NCBI GenBank assembly: GCA_963580455.1
Contig: OY756957.1
Span: 29,046,501-29,110,500 of the forward strand
Source of the DNA: Euonymus europaeus
Lineage: Eukaryota > Streptophyta > Magnoliopsida > Celastrales > Celastraceae
DNA: 64,000 nucleotides
Reading direction: 5' to 3'
How positions within the stretch are numbered: the stretch's first letter is position 1; the number at the start of each line of letters is the position of its first letter. Below are positions 25,129 through 37,299 of the stretch, in pieces. The position numbers and the translations under genes were made by a program. Below the pieces are notes generated by a model. It was given only the letters and a program-made list of their open reading frames with translations, ran no database searches and was not told the DNA's origin.

Positions 25129-25962
25129 AGTCCGTATGATGGAGCTCTCATATACTTACAATTTCATTTACAAACAAATGCTAATCTAGTGTCTACTGTT
25201 CAAAATGAGAATAACAGCTACACCATATTCCACGAAAATAAATAATAAAAATCTATTATATTAACTTCCAAATAGTAATAAAAAATCAATTATTATTGAA
25301 AAATAACATATTGTAAATACTAAAAAAAATCAATATTAGGCATTACACATTATTTTAGAAAATCATAGAAACAGTGATGTATGATTTACAAAACTAAATT
25401 TAAATAAAAACGATTATACTATCAAACTAAAAAACATTTCGATAGGGTTAAAAAAAATGGCACATAGGTGGCGCGGGCTTAAATATAGTAAAATTTATAC
25501 TTTGAGAATAAAAATGAGAAAAGTTTGCAGCTTCAGGGATATAATGTATGTACGATTTAGTCTAACAATTATAGTCAAATAGAGGTGACAAAAAATATGT
25601 TTTATATATGAGAACATAAGTGTTTATGAAATATTTATATATTTGGATCCAGATTATTTTGAATTTGTATACTTATTTAATTCATCATATCAAATCAATT
25701 TAAATCTGGACAAACAAATTTGATAATAATTCAATCCAAATTAAAAATCTCAATTTTAAGTTCAATCCAAATTCAATGGACAAAATTGTTGTTTTTAAAT
25801 TTTAAATATATAATTTATGTCTGAGTCACCATTATTAGTCCCTACCGTCAAATCATACAGGCTATCGAAAAACCCCAACATGCGGGTTCGGTTTTGTAGA
25901 TTAATCTGTGGTTCCCGACCCGTTCTCTTCCTCCCTCAATTTCGCTTCGGAATTTGCAGATA
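25129..25962. other. FKBP18 upstream region
   Basis: AT-rich spacer grading into a more GC-rich, C/T-rich leader (from about 25905) just before the FKBP18 start codon. No individual promoter element was assigned. Confidence 0.4.
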
Positions 25963-28308
25963 ATGGCGACTCAGTACTTCGCGTCAGTGGCGTGCCTCCA
26001 TGTTCCCCATCACCATACGGCCGTTCATCTTGTTCCTCATAAATCTCTTCCATCTATCTCAGCTTCTCCGTCGTCCGGTCTAACGTCAGCAGCCACAGCA
26101 ACAAGGAGGGCACTGTCTCTGTCACTCCTAACTTCAACGGTTTCTACACTAACCTTCTTTTTCTCCGCATCTCCATCAAAATCCTCCACCACCGACTTCT
26201 TCGAGCTTCCAAATTCTGGTGGTGTTAAAGTCTTAGACCTCCGCATCGGCACAGGTCCACTTCCCATCGACGGTGACCAGGTCCTTCCTCTCTCCCTTCA
26301 CATCCATATATAGAATTTGTCGTTGCGATCTTAAAATTCAATTGGTCGTGGTAGTATCAATGCCTCGTTTGTATTTCCATTAAAATGAAGTGAAACAACA
26401 TCGAAACTAAAGGGGCCAGAGAAGTGAAATTGGTCGTCTCAGGTCAAATTTGCTTGTATTGATGGAAAAGTAATTTATGGCTGCCTAAGATTCTCCTTAT
26501 ATGATTAGCAGGAACTGTTTCATTTGGGTTTGGAATTTGAATGTAAAGGTTGCAATACATTACCTTGGGAGGCTGGCAGCAAAACAAGGATGGAGATTTG
26601 ATTCGACATACGATCACAAAGATAGTACCGGGGAACCTATTCCATTTGTCTTCATCCTTGGGTCTGAGAAAGTGAGTTCCATTAAAACTTTTCCAATACT
26701 AATATCAGCTCAGTGCTATTCTTCACATATTTTTGGTTCATAAAATTGCCTTAAAATGTGAAAGTACTTGGAATGAGTGTATGTGGTCGTTTACTCATTA
26801 TCCAGCCCCCCAACCATTGTTTGGTTCAAGGACCATCCTCTTAGAGTAAGGCAAGGGATGCAAAATAAAATTTTGTTTTCAATCATCATAATCTTGGCAA
26901 TATAGTTTCAAGTCGAAAATTTTATTAAAGTTGGCAATGGATTAACTTTCACTCTCCAATTTTTAGGTAACTTATCTTGACATATTAAACTCCTCATTGC
27001 ATATCTTTAATTATTGATTTGTCAAAACATCCACAGATTATTTCAGGGATTCAAGCTGCTGTAAGATCGATGAAAGTAGGAGGTGTTCGTCGAGTCATCA
27101 TTCCACCATCACAAGGATATCAGAGCACATTGCAAGAACCGATACCTCCAAACGTATGCATTCTTTCCCCTTTTTTTCTTATAAAGCTCTTTTTGGTACA
27201 TCTACCCTTCCTTGACCCTGCATCCCTTGCAATCTGTCTTGTATACACGAGTTGTTCGTTCTTCATATACCTTTCTATGCTTATTGTGTGCTCTTAAATT
27301 CCGTGGGGTACGGTCTGTGCACATCATGTATGTCTCCAATCCCATCCATTGCGGAAGTTTTATGCACAAGATTTGTTTATCTTTTTATGCTCTTTAATTC
27401 TCTCTTGTAGAGATAGCAGTGCAGCGCTGAGTAGAATTAGGGGAATTTATATAGGAGAGAGTACGAAGCAAAGCGGGAGATCTAAAAAAACATAGATTGA
27501 AGGAAGAATAAAAATTCAATAAGCATTGTTGAAGTGTGATCCTTGATAGAAATGAATGGTGGAAACAAATACACAGTGAATTTCCATTGATTTTCTCATA
27601 GCTTCATGTAGCCAACCCCAATTTTTTTGGGGTAAATGCCAGGGTGACATCAATTGCTCTTGAGAGTTGTCACAAGTCCTCGTCGATTAACATCTTCTTG
27701 CTTAAGCTATAAGAATCAACTTATGAAAAAATATAAGCAAACAGTTAAACCCTCTGATTATTCTTGGTCTGTCCCATTTGGTTCTCTTTGATTTGTTGAT
27801 CCCCAATGAATCAGATTTGGAATCTGTTTCTCAAAGCTATAACTGTATTTCTGTATATTTCGTTCTGTAAATGTGCAACTCTTCAAAACCTTGTTCCATG
27901 GGTTTTCTCATCCCGAGTATCCATGTTTACATCAGAAACAACTCCGGTTGATGAGAGGGAGACATTGAAGGTGAAATGTGGTTCTATTTCTGCCTCTGAT
28001 GCATTAATATGCAAAAGACTGATTAACCTTCTATCTTAATCTTATGATGAAACTACAATGGATTTCCATTTCATGGAATACCTCTTTCTAAATTCTAACT
28101 CAAATTCTTGACGACATGCAGAGAAGAAGAAGCATCAGTTTGAGTCCAAATATGAAATTGTAGTTTTCTTCTTTTTTTTCTTATGCAGATCTTTGACAGG
28201 CAGAGGCTATTTACTACCATTTTTAATCCAACCCGTCTTGCGAACGGAGAAGGCTCAACATTGGGCACCCTGGTTTTTGACATAGAATTAGTCGGACTGA
28301 GGCAGTAG
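25963..28308 (+). CDS. FKBP18: FKBP18-like peptidyl-prolyl isomerase, chloroplast lumen
   Basis: Four exons: 25963-26280, 26549-26671, 27037-27153 and 28189-28308, giving 225 residues. Residues 1 to about 70 form a bipartite targeting region. A Ser/Thr/Ala/His-rich transit part is followed by twin arginine (RR, 48-49) and a hydrophobic stretch (ALSLSLLTSTVSTLTFFFSA), the pattern of Tat-imported thylakoid-lumen proteins. The FKBP domain follows, with VAIHYLGRLAAKQGWRFDST, FVFILGSEKIISGIQAAVRS, VGGVRRVIIPPSQGYQ and the terminal TLVFDIELVGLRQ. Plant lumenal FKBPs are single-domain PPIases or chaperones linked to photosystem assembly; many have weak isomerase activity because the classic active-site aromatic residues are replaced, which also appears true here (Ile where FKBP12 has Trp). 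The assignment to FKBP18 rather than another lumenal FKBP rests on recalled similarity. Confidence 0.88.
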
Positions 28309-29027
28309 TTAATCCATTGCTGAAGCTCAGCCCGTTCTAACTTATATTTTGATTCAGTTTTTAAGAAAGTTTGTTGGTTGTCCAAGTCCAGAATTCTTGA
28401 TATCAAGAGATGTTGCACCTTAAATTCAGGGCACCGCAGAATATAAACGCAATGAAGTGTCTTAATTTAGTGTTTTGTTATGTGCTTTGATGGCCTTGTT
28501 CTTTATCGTTTCGTAGCCAATTATCATTCTCAATTATATCAATTCATTCAAGTTTTTATTAATTAAGCTTCGATTACTCATTCATATGTATGCATTCATA
28601 AGGAGGGGAAAAAAGGAAAAAGTGAGAGCTCAAGAGTAACACATAAGAACACCCTTACCCGATAGTCTCCTCTCTCTCTACTTTTGAACCTTATTAAACC
28701 CTCCACTTGACTAAAGGTATATGTTAACTATGACATTGTATGCATAGTGAAAGTTCCAAGTCCACAAACAGAAACAGCAGAAGGATGACTGTAAACGATA
28801 ATCGAATCCTGTATCAGTCGACAATTATAATCAAATTAGTATACTTATGCATGTTTATAAACTTCAAATTTTATTGTTTGTGACCAAAAAAACTATTCAT
28901 ATATATAAATTATGAAAACAGACGGAACGAAATACCTTCAAAGCCCGACGGTTGCTGCCTTGAAAAGCTAATCTAAAAAACGTAGGTTCAAGGTTCGAAT
29001 CCAGACAGGCGCCTTAGCAAATTTTTA
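28309..29027. other. Convergent spacer between FKBP18 and TAF8-like gene
   Basis: Contains the FKBP18 3' UTR and AT-rich sequence. A short tRNA T-arm-like word (GGTTCGAATCC at about 28994-29004) has no matching acceptor or D arm. No gene seen. Confidence 0.5.
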
Positions 29028-29720
29028 TTATAGTTTGATCTTAAATCTCACTCTGCCCCTCTCCACTGGTAAAATTTGGTCATCGGCAGTACCAATCCTC
29101 TTCCCATTATTTTCACTATTCTTCGCAATTCCTCCACAATCCCCAATCAAATCCCCGTTATTCTCCCACCACTTTTCGCCACCAACGCATCTCTCATCGC
29201 CGACCTTACAGGTGCTCGCATCCGGAAGCGCCGGCAACCACCTCGGAATATGAGGAATAGCCTCACTTAAGCCATTCACATTCAACCTTTTCAAATTCCT
29301 CTGAAACTGTTTTCTAGGAAGTGGCTTCGCGAAGGGGATTTCATCGGTGAACTTGACGAAAAATCGGAGATCCCTGAGCACGCTTGATTTTAATTGGCAG
29401 GTGTCGTTGCAATGAAGAGTGGAAGCACCGACGAAGCCATGTGAAAATGAGTGGTCGTGGAGGGCGTGGATTAGGTCGATGAGGTTGGATTGGGTGCGGT
29501 TTGAGGAATTCGAGTATGATGCAGACCATTTAGATATAGTCTGAAGGTAGATGGCGGCGACGCTGGTTAGGGTATCGAGGGCGGAGCGTTGGGTGGATTC
29601 GAAGCCGACGGATTGACAGATTTGCGATACTGCTACTCTGGTTAGATCGAATGAGAAATCTGTTGGTGTTTTAGGGTCATCTTCTTCTGCTTGCTTTGAT
29701 TGGTGGAGTTTTGATTTCAT
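29028..29720 (-). CDS. TFIID subunit 8-like protein (Bromo_TP histone fold)
   Basis: A single open frame of 230 residues with no intron. The histone-fold Bromo_TP domain (about residues 22-95) shows TRVAVSQICQSVGFESTQRS and ALDTLTSVAAIYLQTI, followed by LIDLIHALHDHSF. The TAF8-type linker is EIPFAKPLP, then IPRWLPALPDASTC, and a C-terminal basic motif RVRFKI. In TAF8 proteins the histone fold pairs with another TAF (TAF10 in animals and yeast) inside TFIID, and RxRFKI is a recurring C-terminal motif. It is shorter than the usual 300-370 residues of plant TAF8 (recalled) because the middle is reduced, but both ends are present, so it does not look truncated. A paralogue-specific or nuclear regulatory role is possible. 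Confidence 0.85.
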   Translation of the reverse strand: MKSKLHQSKQAEEDDPKTPTDFSFDLTRVAVSQICQSVGFESTQRSALDTLTSVAAIYLQTISKWSASYSNSSNRTQSNLIDLIHALHDHSFSHGFVGASTLHCNDTCQLKSSVLRDLRFFVKFTDEIPFAKPLPRKQFQRNLKRLNVNGLSEAIPHIPRWLPALPDASTCKVGDERCVGGEKWWENNGDLIGDCGGIAKNSENNGKRIGTADDQILPVERGRVRFKIKL

Positions 29721-30054
29721 GTTGCAGAGCGAAAAAGCCGACGAAGACCGTTCAATAAACCCTAATCATGGTAGGTCTTGAACCCCTTGGGGCCTTTCGG
29801 CACCAAAGTGATTATTAATAAATATTTAAATTGAAAAAATAACAAAGAGGAGTATCATCTATCTATCTATCTACTACTGTAGTTTGGAACACGGAATTGG
29901 AAGGAAAAAAATGGCATTGAAAAATAATAATTGAAGAACAGTCGCTACATTTTTTTATTACTTGACATTGGACATTTTAATTGCCTTGCCTGTTCAACAA
30001 AATATGTGATGTAGATTTTATTTTTCGTCTGAGACGACAAAAAATATTGTTGAA
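29721..30054. other. TAF8-like upstream region
   Basis: AT-rich spacer between the TAF8-like start and the Harbinger element. The (ATCT)n run at about 29856-29871 is the only simple repeat. No promoter element was assigned with confidence. Confidence 0.4.
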
Positions 30055-30279
30055 TTAGAGCATCTTCAACAATAAGTATGCAAAATGGGGATGCAAAAAT
30101 GATTTTGCATGCTTGAATAGTGGTTTGCATATCACTTTAAATGTTTTCACTCCACCAATGGGTATGTAAAATGAGGATGCATTTTTTTTCCTACATTTTT
30201 TTTCTATAAATAACTTAGTTTCTTCTTCATTTCATCAACCAATTCTCAACATAAAAAAATCTTATTCTCAATCAAATTG

Positions 30280-30966
30280 ATGGATCATCCAAGTTCTAGT
30301 TTGAGGGAATTTCTTAGCTTCGACTTTGACTCCGAAGATGAGTTGGAGCAACTTTTTTCTGCACGAGAGGCAGATGATCAACAAAGTAGTGGGAGAAGAC
30401 GAACTGGCCATCGAGGTTCTATTCCCGAACACAGAATAGTTCATCGCAATCATGCCGATGGCCACTCCAGACTATGAAATGATTACTTCAGTCAAGATCT
30501 GGTTTACCATGAAGGTCTGTTCAGAAGAAGATTTCGAATGAGTCGAAATCTTTTTCTCCACATTTCTAATGTTGTAGCGACGAATGATACTTATTTTGTT
30601 CAAAAATGAAATGCAGCTGGAGTTTTAGGTCTCCCTCCCCTTCAAAAGATTACAGCGGCAATTAGGATCCTCGTGTACGGGACTCCAGCTGATCCCTTAG
30701 ACGAGTACATTCAGATTGGCGAGAGTACCGCAATTGATAGTCTAAGGCATTTTGTCCGATGAGTTGTAGAAGTTTTCGGTGAACGATATTTGAGAGCGCC
30801 CGATCAGAATGATGTACATCGTCTATTAGCTCAAAATGAGGAACGTGGATTTCCAGGTATGCTTGGAAGTATTGATTGTATGCACTGGAAATGGAAGAAT
30901 TGCCCTACTGCCTGGCAAGGGATGTATACCGATCATTGTGCCAATTGGACGCTCTTGGTTGGTTGA
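30280..30966 (+). pseudogene. Harbinger transposase, N-terminal remnant
   Basis: One frame can be read from ATG 30280 to 30966, interrupted by stops at 30475, 30607 and 30760, all TGA. Two of the three (30475 and 30607) stand where the family has a sense codon, so they are probably point changes. Recognisable text includes NDYFSQDLVYHEGLFRRRFR, the GLPPLQKITAAIRILVYGTP segment and IDCMHWKWKNCPTAWQGMY, which holds the first catalytic Asp of the DDE nuclease. Reading ends at TGA 30964 shortly after the Myb-gene sequence begins. The remaining DDE residues are absent. Not functional. Confidence 0.85.
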
Positions 30967-31622
30967 GCGTACATCATCATCTCGGACATTGGAAGACTCA
31001 TGAGAGACACTAGATGTCCTATGACTCTTGTTGGATAGTGTATCTTGCCATTTTGCTTCATCCTTAAGCAGAACCCAACAATGCTCAAGTAAGAATGGTT
31101 TACCATCCAAGTCAGCGTACATACCCTTCGCCTCATCCAACTGTAAAGTTTATATCAAATAATTCAAATAATACAAATAAAATGTACAGAGTAACAATGT
31201 ATTTAGTTAGAAAATATAGCAATTGACAAAAATTCTACCATTTCGTGCTTGGTTTGTCCGCTAGGGTGTCTTCCTTCAATTTGGCTTAAATAACCTGAAA
31301 ATTTTTGACATTTTTTGTTTATGTCATTCCATCGTTGTTTGAGAAATGCTTGGGTACGAGGACTTCCATGGGTGTTGAAATACTCATGAATTCTTTGCCA
31401 ATACCTATCCGAATTTTGAGCATTCCCTTGAGTTGCATCATTACTCGTATTGAGCCAAGCGGGCACCAATAACTTATCATCATCAACTGAGAAGTTTCTG
31501 GACCTTTGACTTCCTCTTATAGTGGGAGCAACATCGGATGACTCAATATGGTCGATGTCGTTATCAACTTCTATGTCATCGCTCATAAGTAACGAAGCAT
31601 ATGACTCGTACATGGGATTCAT
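30941..31622 (-). pseudogene. Harbinger Myb/SANT accessory protein, 3' end altered
   Basis: Exon 1 is complement of 31239-31622, starting MNPMYESYASLLMSDDIEVD. Exon 2 is complement of about 30941-31140 (LDEAKGMYADLDGKPFLLEH...). They are joined by a 98-bp GT-AG intron. The SANT-like trihelix region shows LLVPAWLNTSNDATQGNAQ, YWQRIHEYFNTHG and FLKQRWNDINKKCQKF. In this superfamily the Myb-like protein recruits transposase to the element ends. The frame is open through the conserved part, but its end runs into transposase sequence after ERPIGT, so the C-terminus is replaced by fused sequence. Confidence 0.75.
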
Positions 31623-33345
31623 ATCTACAAAAAGATAACAAAAGCATATTACTTTGTTACTAGTAAAGGGATTGAAATTGACATTGCAACATGAGGACAT
31701 ATAGCTAAATACATACATGAAGACGTTAACCAATCCATGCAATTTATAATACCAATGAATACACAAAAAAAATGTTTAAACATGATAAATATATTAGTGT
31801 TATCACAGTCCATTGCAATTTATAAAGCTTTCCCACCACCTCAATAGCATCCATAATGATATTTGATCATTTATGAAATCCAAAACAATCAATCCACGTG
31901 GAGCAGTCTCAGCAACATAAGGACATATAGCTTACAAACCAAACTCCAGATGCACTAAACACTGGATGACTAAGACTCAATGGAAAGTATGGAAAACAAC
32001 AGCCAATGAGAAACACCTATCCGATCCATGCAATTTATAACACCAATGACACATATGCAAGTGCAACAATAGCTGCTAAGAACTAGGAATTAACTTGGCA
32101 ATTTGTTGAATACTTGAGTCCCAGAGACAACATAAAAAGTAAAGGTTTACAAACTATGGAAGACACAACACAACAAGAGCTACATGGATAGCATACAAGC
32201 AGCTACATAAAAAAATTTGGTATGCAACAGCAGCAGTTTTCATAGGTTTCATGGAATGCATCAAAACATTTTATGAGAAACAAAATAAATTAAAGGTTTG
32301 GGGAAGCAGAAAATCCACAAAACAAACAAACAGGAAAACATATTTCTTGAAGCTGCCAACAAAATCCACAAAATAAATTTTCACTCATATCCCAAGAGCT
32401 CACGGATTTGAGCTGAATTGAGCATGTTTATAAGCCATGTGATTCTAAGTAGGGACCTAAAGAAGCAGTGTGGTGGTTGCAAGTTAAACTAATGAATTAA
32501 GACTTTTTATCTTTCACATTGGCAATTAGATTTCTCTCTTTGTGATCAAGGCATATATCAAAATGCATTCCGAGAAGAGAAAACTTAGAAAAGATGGTCG
32601 GTCCTCCTTTGGTACAGAACATGTAAATATAATATGCTAACATGTAAGAAGGATGTTAGGAATCGCATCAAAGAGCAAACCAAACAAATCTCACCATAAT
32701 TCCTTACACAAACAGAGCAGAAAAATACTTGATTCAAAGAAGCAAATAAGAAATTATATGTAGCAGCAATTTTTACAACATAAAAAAGGGTTCGCAAATT
32801 GATATGCAGCAGCAGCAGTGTTCATAGGTTTCACAAATTGATATGCAGCAGCAGCTTTGGACAAATCACTCAAACCCCAAAAATTGACAGATTTGGTTTT
32901 CACAATTACAGAAAATCTAGGCAAATCTAGTTCTTAAAATTGACAGATCTTGAGGAAGAGATGTTCGATCGACGATCATACCTTCAAGAGGATCGACTGA
33001 GGAAGAAATAGGAGTTGGAATCGAAGCGGATCGATTGAGGAAGAAGGTCTTCTTGTGACGGTGAGCTCTATGTTTCGCTTCTATTTATAGGTCGACTTTT
33101 ATGGGATGAAATCTGCTCGCCTACGGGAGATCGATCCTTATTCTTACCGTTGCGCAACGGTCGTCTTTGCGCCACCAGTTGTGACTCGCCTTTCGGGGCT
33201 GCATTTTTGGGAACTAGAAATGGGGTCGCAAATTTCCGACCCCATATGCGACCTCCGTTGGCAACCGAAAAATGAAGAATGAAGTCGCAAATCATCAGTT
33301 GAAGCTTTCCAAACTCATATACGACTCCTGATGGAGTTGCTCTTA

Positions 33346-34048
33346 AAATAAAAAATATTATACTTTTTTTTTGTTGAAAGGTAAGGACATACACTACTTT
33401 ATACAATGAGCTTATAAACTCAATTTTTCTCTATACATCAACTTATACTTTATCAATCATACTCTCCACCGGTTAGGATTAAAAAAAATAGTAATAAGAA
33501 GTGAAGAAAATTATATGATTTTATTTTAATCCTTTCTGAGGAAGATTTGTAATCTCGCGTATTCAATGTATTGTTATGGAAAATATAAAAAAAATGTATT
33601 TTTGTTAAAATAAATTCAAAAATAAATAAGTTTACGTCAAAACAAATAAGCAAGAAATGTATTAAATGTCTCCATATTTGTAGATATGGTATTTGAAATG
33701 TTCTTCCCAAAATGGGATCAAAGTTTACAATTTCATTGACATGCAGCAGAGTGAAGTGGAGAGAGTATGTCTGGCTGACGTCTTAATCATGATTGCCAAG
33801 TCAAACACAGTGGGCGCCACACGCTACCCCACGCTTGACTGCTCCTACCTTATGTCACTCTAAATACCCTTTCTATCCACATAATACCATCATATTACTT
33901 CATATTAGACAATAGTTATAATATTCAATAAGGGTATTCTAGACACGGCACTGTTCAATTATCAACAACCTAAATCTCCGCATAACAATATAAGCATACG
34001 TCGGTACGTTCAAATCCAACACTTCCAGAGCCTCCAGCCTCCACATTC
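33346..34048. other. ZIP gene upstream region
   Basis: AT-rich spacer and probable promoter of the ZIP gene. No perfect zinc-deficiency response element (RTGTCGACAY) was found by eye. No gene seen. Confidence 0.45.
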
Positions 34049-35496
34049 ATGGCAATCCTTACTAAACTTCAATCACTCTCCCTCCTCCTCCTCCTCCTCG
34101 TCGCAAAACCCATCTCTGGCGAGTCTCCTTCCGGATGCGGCACATCCGATCGTGACTCGTGTCGTAACAGTTCTACCGCCTTGAAATACAAAATTATTTC
34201 CATTGCAACCATATTGGTTGCTAGCATAATTGGTGTGTCATTGCCATTAGTATTACGTCAAGTACCAATTTTCGGTCCACAGAAAGATTTGTTCATACTA
34301 GTTAAAGCCTTCGCTTCGGGGGTTATATTGGCTACGGGTTATATGCACGTACTGCCAGATTCGTTCGATGATTTGAGGTCGAACTGTTTGCCTGAAAATC
34401 CATGGAAGAAATTCCCGTTCACAACATTTGTGGCAATGATTTCTGCTGTCTTGACACTAATGGCGGAATCGTTCACGATGAGCCATTATAGGAAATCTAG
34501 TTCAGAGAATAATAGGGACGTTGTTGATAATGGAAATTCTAGCCGGCGTGAGAAGGATGAGAATGAAATTTCTCATGCTCATGCCATTGAGGTTGGTCGC
34601 CAGGAGAAGACACGACTTTTGAAGTATAGAGTCGTGGCTCAGGTACAAGTTTTTTTTTTTTTTTTATCACTATTTGTTTTGTTTGTCATTTGATATTTGA
34701 CATGGACATAAACTAGAACCCCTAGGTTCGTGCGTCGATAAATTTATCACTCAATGATAGAGTAAGTTATGCTAAAACTCAGTGTATGACCATAATAATA
34801 TTTTGTTCTCGGTCGGAATCAAGCTCAAAATTTATCAAGTCCATATGATTTGACCTTCTACTCTTCTAGAGATTCATCAACGAAATTACCACCCAAATAA
34901 TTTCGACTTTGTTAAAAAAAATGTTTTCACTATTTTTTTATTCACCATATGCAGGTTTTGGAGATGGGGATTGTGGTGCATTCCGTAGTGATTGGATTAT
35001 CAATGGGAGCATCTGATAATCCATGCACAATTAGACCACTTGTGATCGCTATTTGTTTTCACCAATTCTTTGAAGGAATGGGCCTTGGTGGCTGCATTGT
35101 TCAGGTACTTAATTAATTAATTAACATTTACATCCGATTATTGCCTACATGCATGCTAGTCCAGGTTGTTAACGGTGTTGCCACCATCAGGCGGAGTACG
35201 GACTCAGGATGAAAGCAATCTTGGTTTTCTTTTTCGCATCAACGACGCCGTTTGGGATAGCGCTCGGGATAGGGATATCGAAGGTGTATAGCGATGATAG
35301 TCCAACGGCTCTGATTGTTGAAGGACTATTGAATGCTGCGTCGGCAGGATTACTGCATTACATGGCCCTTGTGGAGCTATTGGCGGCTGATTTCTTGGGC
35401 CCTAAATTGCAAACAAATGTGAAGTTACAGTTGTGGGCTTATCTTTCAGTTTTTTCCGGTGCTGGGCTCATGTCATTGATGGCTAAGTGGGCTTAA
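34049..35496 (+). CDS. ZIP10: ZIP family zinc/iron transporter (ZIP10-like)
   Basis: Three exons: 34049-34642, 34955-35104 and 35191-35496, giving 349 residues, normal for plant ZIPs. A hydrophobic signal-like N-terminus (1-24) precedes an extracytosolic Cys-containing stretch and eight predicted membrane helices. The variable loop between helices 3 and 4 has a short metal-binding HAHAIEVG motif (about 176-183). The signature in helices 4-5 is complete: His207-Ser in [12 protein letters not shown], and His234/Glu238 in [13 protein letters not shown]. The C-terminus LMAKWA is typical. The protein would import Zn2+, Fe2+ or related divalent ions into the cytosol. The subclade resembles the IRT/ZIP10 group, and position next to AGO2 agrees with Arabidopsis ZIP10; the specific substrate is not readable. 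Confidence 0.9.
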
Positions 35497-37299
35497 GGCC
35501 CATGATGTGATCTCGGTCAATATTTATAGACATTGATTTTGATTTCCTATCTTAAGATTACTTGATCAAATTTGTTGTACAACAAAGTTTTTCATGAGCA
35601 TGTTGTGTTTAGTGTTGACATAGCAATGCAAGGGCCACATCAATAAACTCAATGGGCTGGGCCTTGAATTGTTGCCCCTTTAATTTGAGAATGCAAAAAA
35701 TGTCAAAAGGCCCATCTCAGACTACCAGGCCCATGTTGTCTTCTTCAGCTAGATCATCCTTCTTATTTGTTAAACTCCCATTACCAACTCAGTTTCAAAA
35801 GACTTCATAAGATTCACAGAAAAATAGAGGGATAGGGTCAGTTATTGGATAAATGTTACTTCTTGTCGCTGATAGATAGGTCATCTTACAAAATTGATCG
35901 TGGCACGATTTAGTTTAATTAGTGATCTTTTATAACGTTTAGATTTTGACTGGATTGTAATATAATCTATCTATCCGTGTCCAAAAGTAACATTTATTTG
36001 ATACTTTTTTGAAATACTCTCATACATACAGTAGAGAAAGAGAGACCAGGATCATTGAATATTATCCAAATGGTCCATAATTTTTTTTTAAAAAAAATCA
36101 GTGCTAGAGTGCCCATGCACGGCCAATACTACTTGTGTAATCATTTTCAGTCCATTATATAGGATCCTCTCCTTCTCTGGCTTGCTCTCATTTCATATTC
36201 TATTATAATTTGGCGAGTCTCTTTAGGGTGGTGACTTGCAAGTATGAGCGTGACTTTGTTCTTTTTTTCTTAGGGTAAGCATTATTAATAAAGGAAGATT
36301 AGGGTGGTAATCATTATTGGCTGCTTTATCGAATCTATTGCGATTTTTGTCCTGCAGTGTAACTTTTTCTTCAATAATAATAATTAATGTCAGGGTGTTC
36401 AAAAAGTCAAAAACAAAGTTTTAAATTTTCGCATCAAACGAGAAAGAACATGTGCATATAGGTTTGTGAAGATTGAAGGCAGAGCTTTCTGACTCAGGAT
36501 CTTAAAATTTATGGGTATTGTAGTATTCATTATTTCTTTCGTTTATCTTGGTGATTGAGAAAGATAAATGTATTGGATGGCGAAACTTTGATATATCTAG
36601 GTTTAGCATCTGTCGGTATAGAAGTTTGACTATGTTTGATGGGTTCATTTCGTATTTTCATTAGAACTGTTACTATTAACAAGAATGGCGACAAAGCAAA
36701 TTGACCAGAAATAGCTGAATTTCACATGAAAAGAACGTACAGAAGAGGCAGAACTTGTCAGATTAGTTTTTAGGGTTTTTGCCTTTAGCTCTGCAAAGAG
36801 GAATCAGCATCAGATTTTAATTCTTTCCCTCAAGATAAGGTCTCACAATTCGCAAACAACTCCACGGTTTTGGAAGCTTCACTTCGTGTATTTCGATTTA
36901 TACCTTTTTAACTGAATGCTATATTTGTGAGTAATATTTTTGTTTTCTTTCTTTGCTTGTGTTTCTGTAAAGATAGATTTGGGGATATTGGGTTCTTGGT
37001 GATTTACGGGGGACATAATGGCTAAAGTTTTGAAATTTTTATGAATTTGTTAATGGGTATTGGTTAGATTTTGATTTGGGATTAGGATATGGAGGATCGT
37101 CGTTTGATAGGTTGCTTGACGATTTTCTTTTTCTTTTCAGGGTGTCAATTTTGCAACAGGGTCTGAAGGATCTTCGGTAAATATGAACATTTCTATGTAA
37201 TTTTGGAGCTGAAATTCAGAGATTTGGATCATTTCATGGTGAGTCGTTCTCCAAAGTGTTGCAGAACTGCCGAGCAAGTTCGGAAATTCGGTGCTGAAA
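35497..37299. other. ZIP 3' flank, then leader and promoter of the RBR gene
   Basis: Several TGGGCC/GGCCCA site II-type words lie at about 35653-35735. The 36770-37170 stretch looks like a leader with a 5' UTR intron ending TTTTCAG near 37140. No additional gene was supported. Confidence 0.45.

Larger units (their letters stand above)
30058..33342. mobile_element. Defective PIF/Harbinger DNA transposon, 3.3 kb, TTA target duplication
   Basis: The left end reads GAGCATCTTCAACAATAAGT. The right end, in reverse complement, reads GAGCAACTCCATCAGGAGTC. Both match PIF/Harbinger termini (GAGCATCTCCAACAG type). TTA lies immediately outside each end (30055-30057 and 33343-33345), the superfamily's 3-bp target duplication. 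Inside are the two expected genes in converging orientation: a transposase remnant on the plus strand and a Myb/SANT protein on the minus strand. Their 3' ends abut near 30940 because the second half of the transposase is missing. The element cannot supply its own transposase, but its intact ends could in principle still be recognised. The right 1.7 kb is noncoding. Confidence 0.9.

Noticed and set aside
28978..29018. tRNA-like T-arm GGTTCGAATCC with AGGCGCC following
   Set aside because: No complementary acceptor 5' strand, D-arm or box A at the right spacing; a chance or decayed fragment at best.
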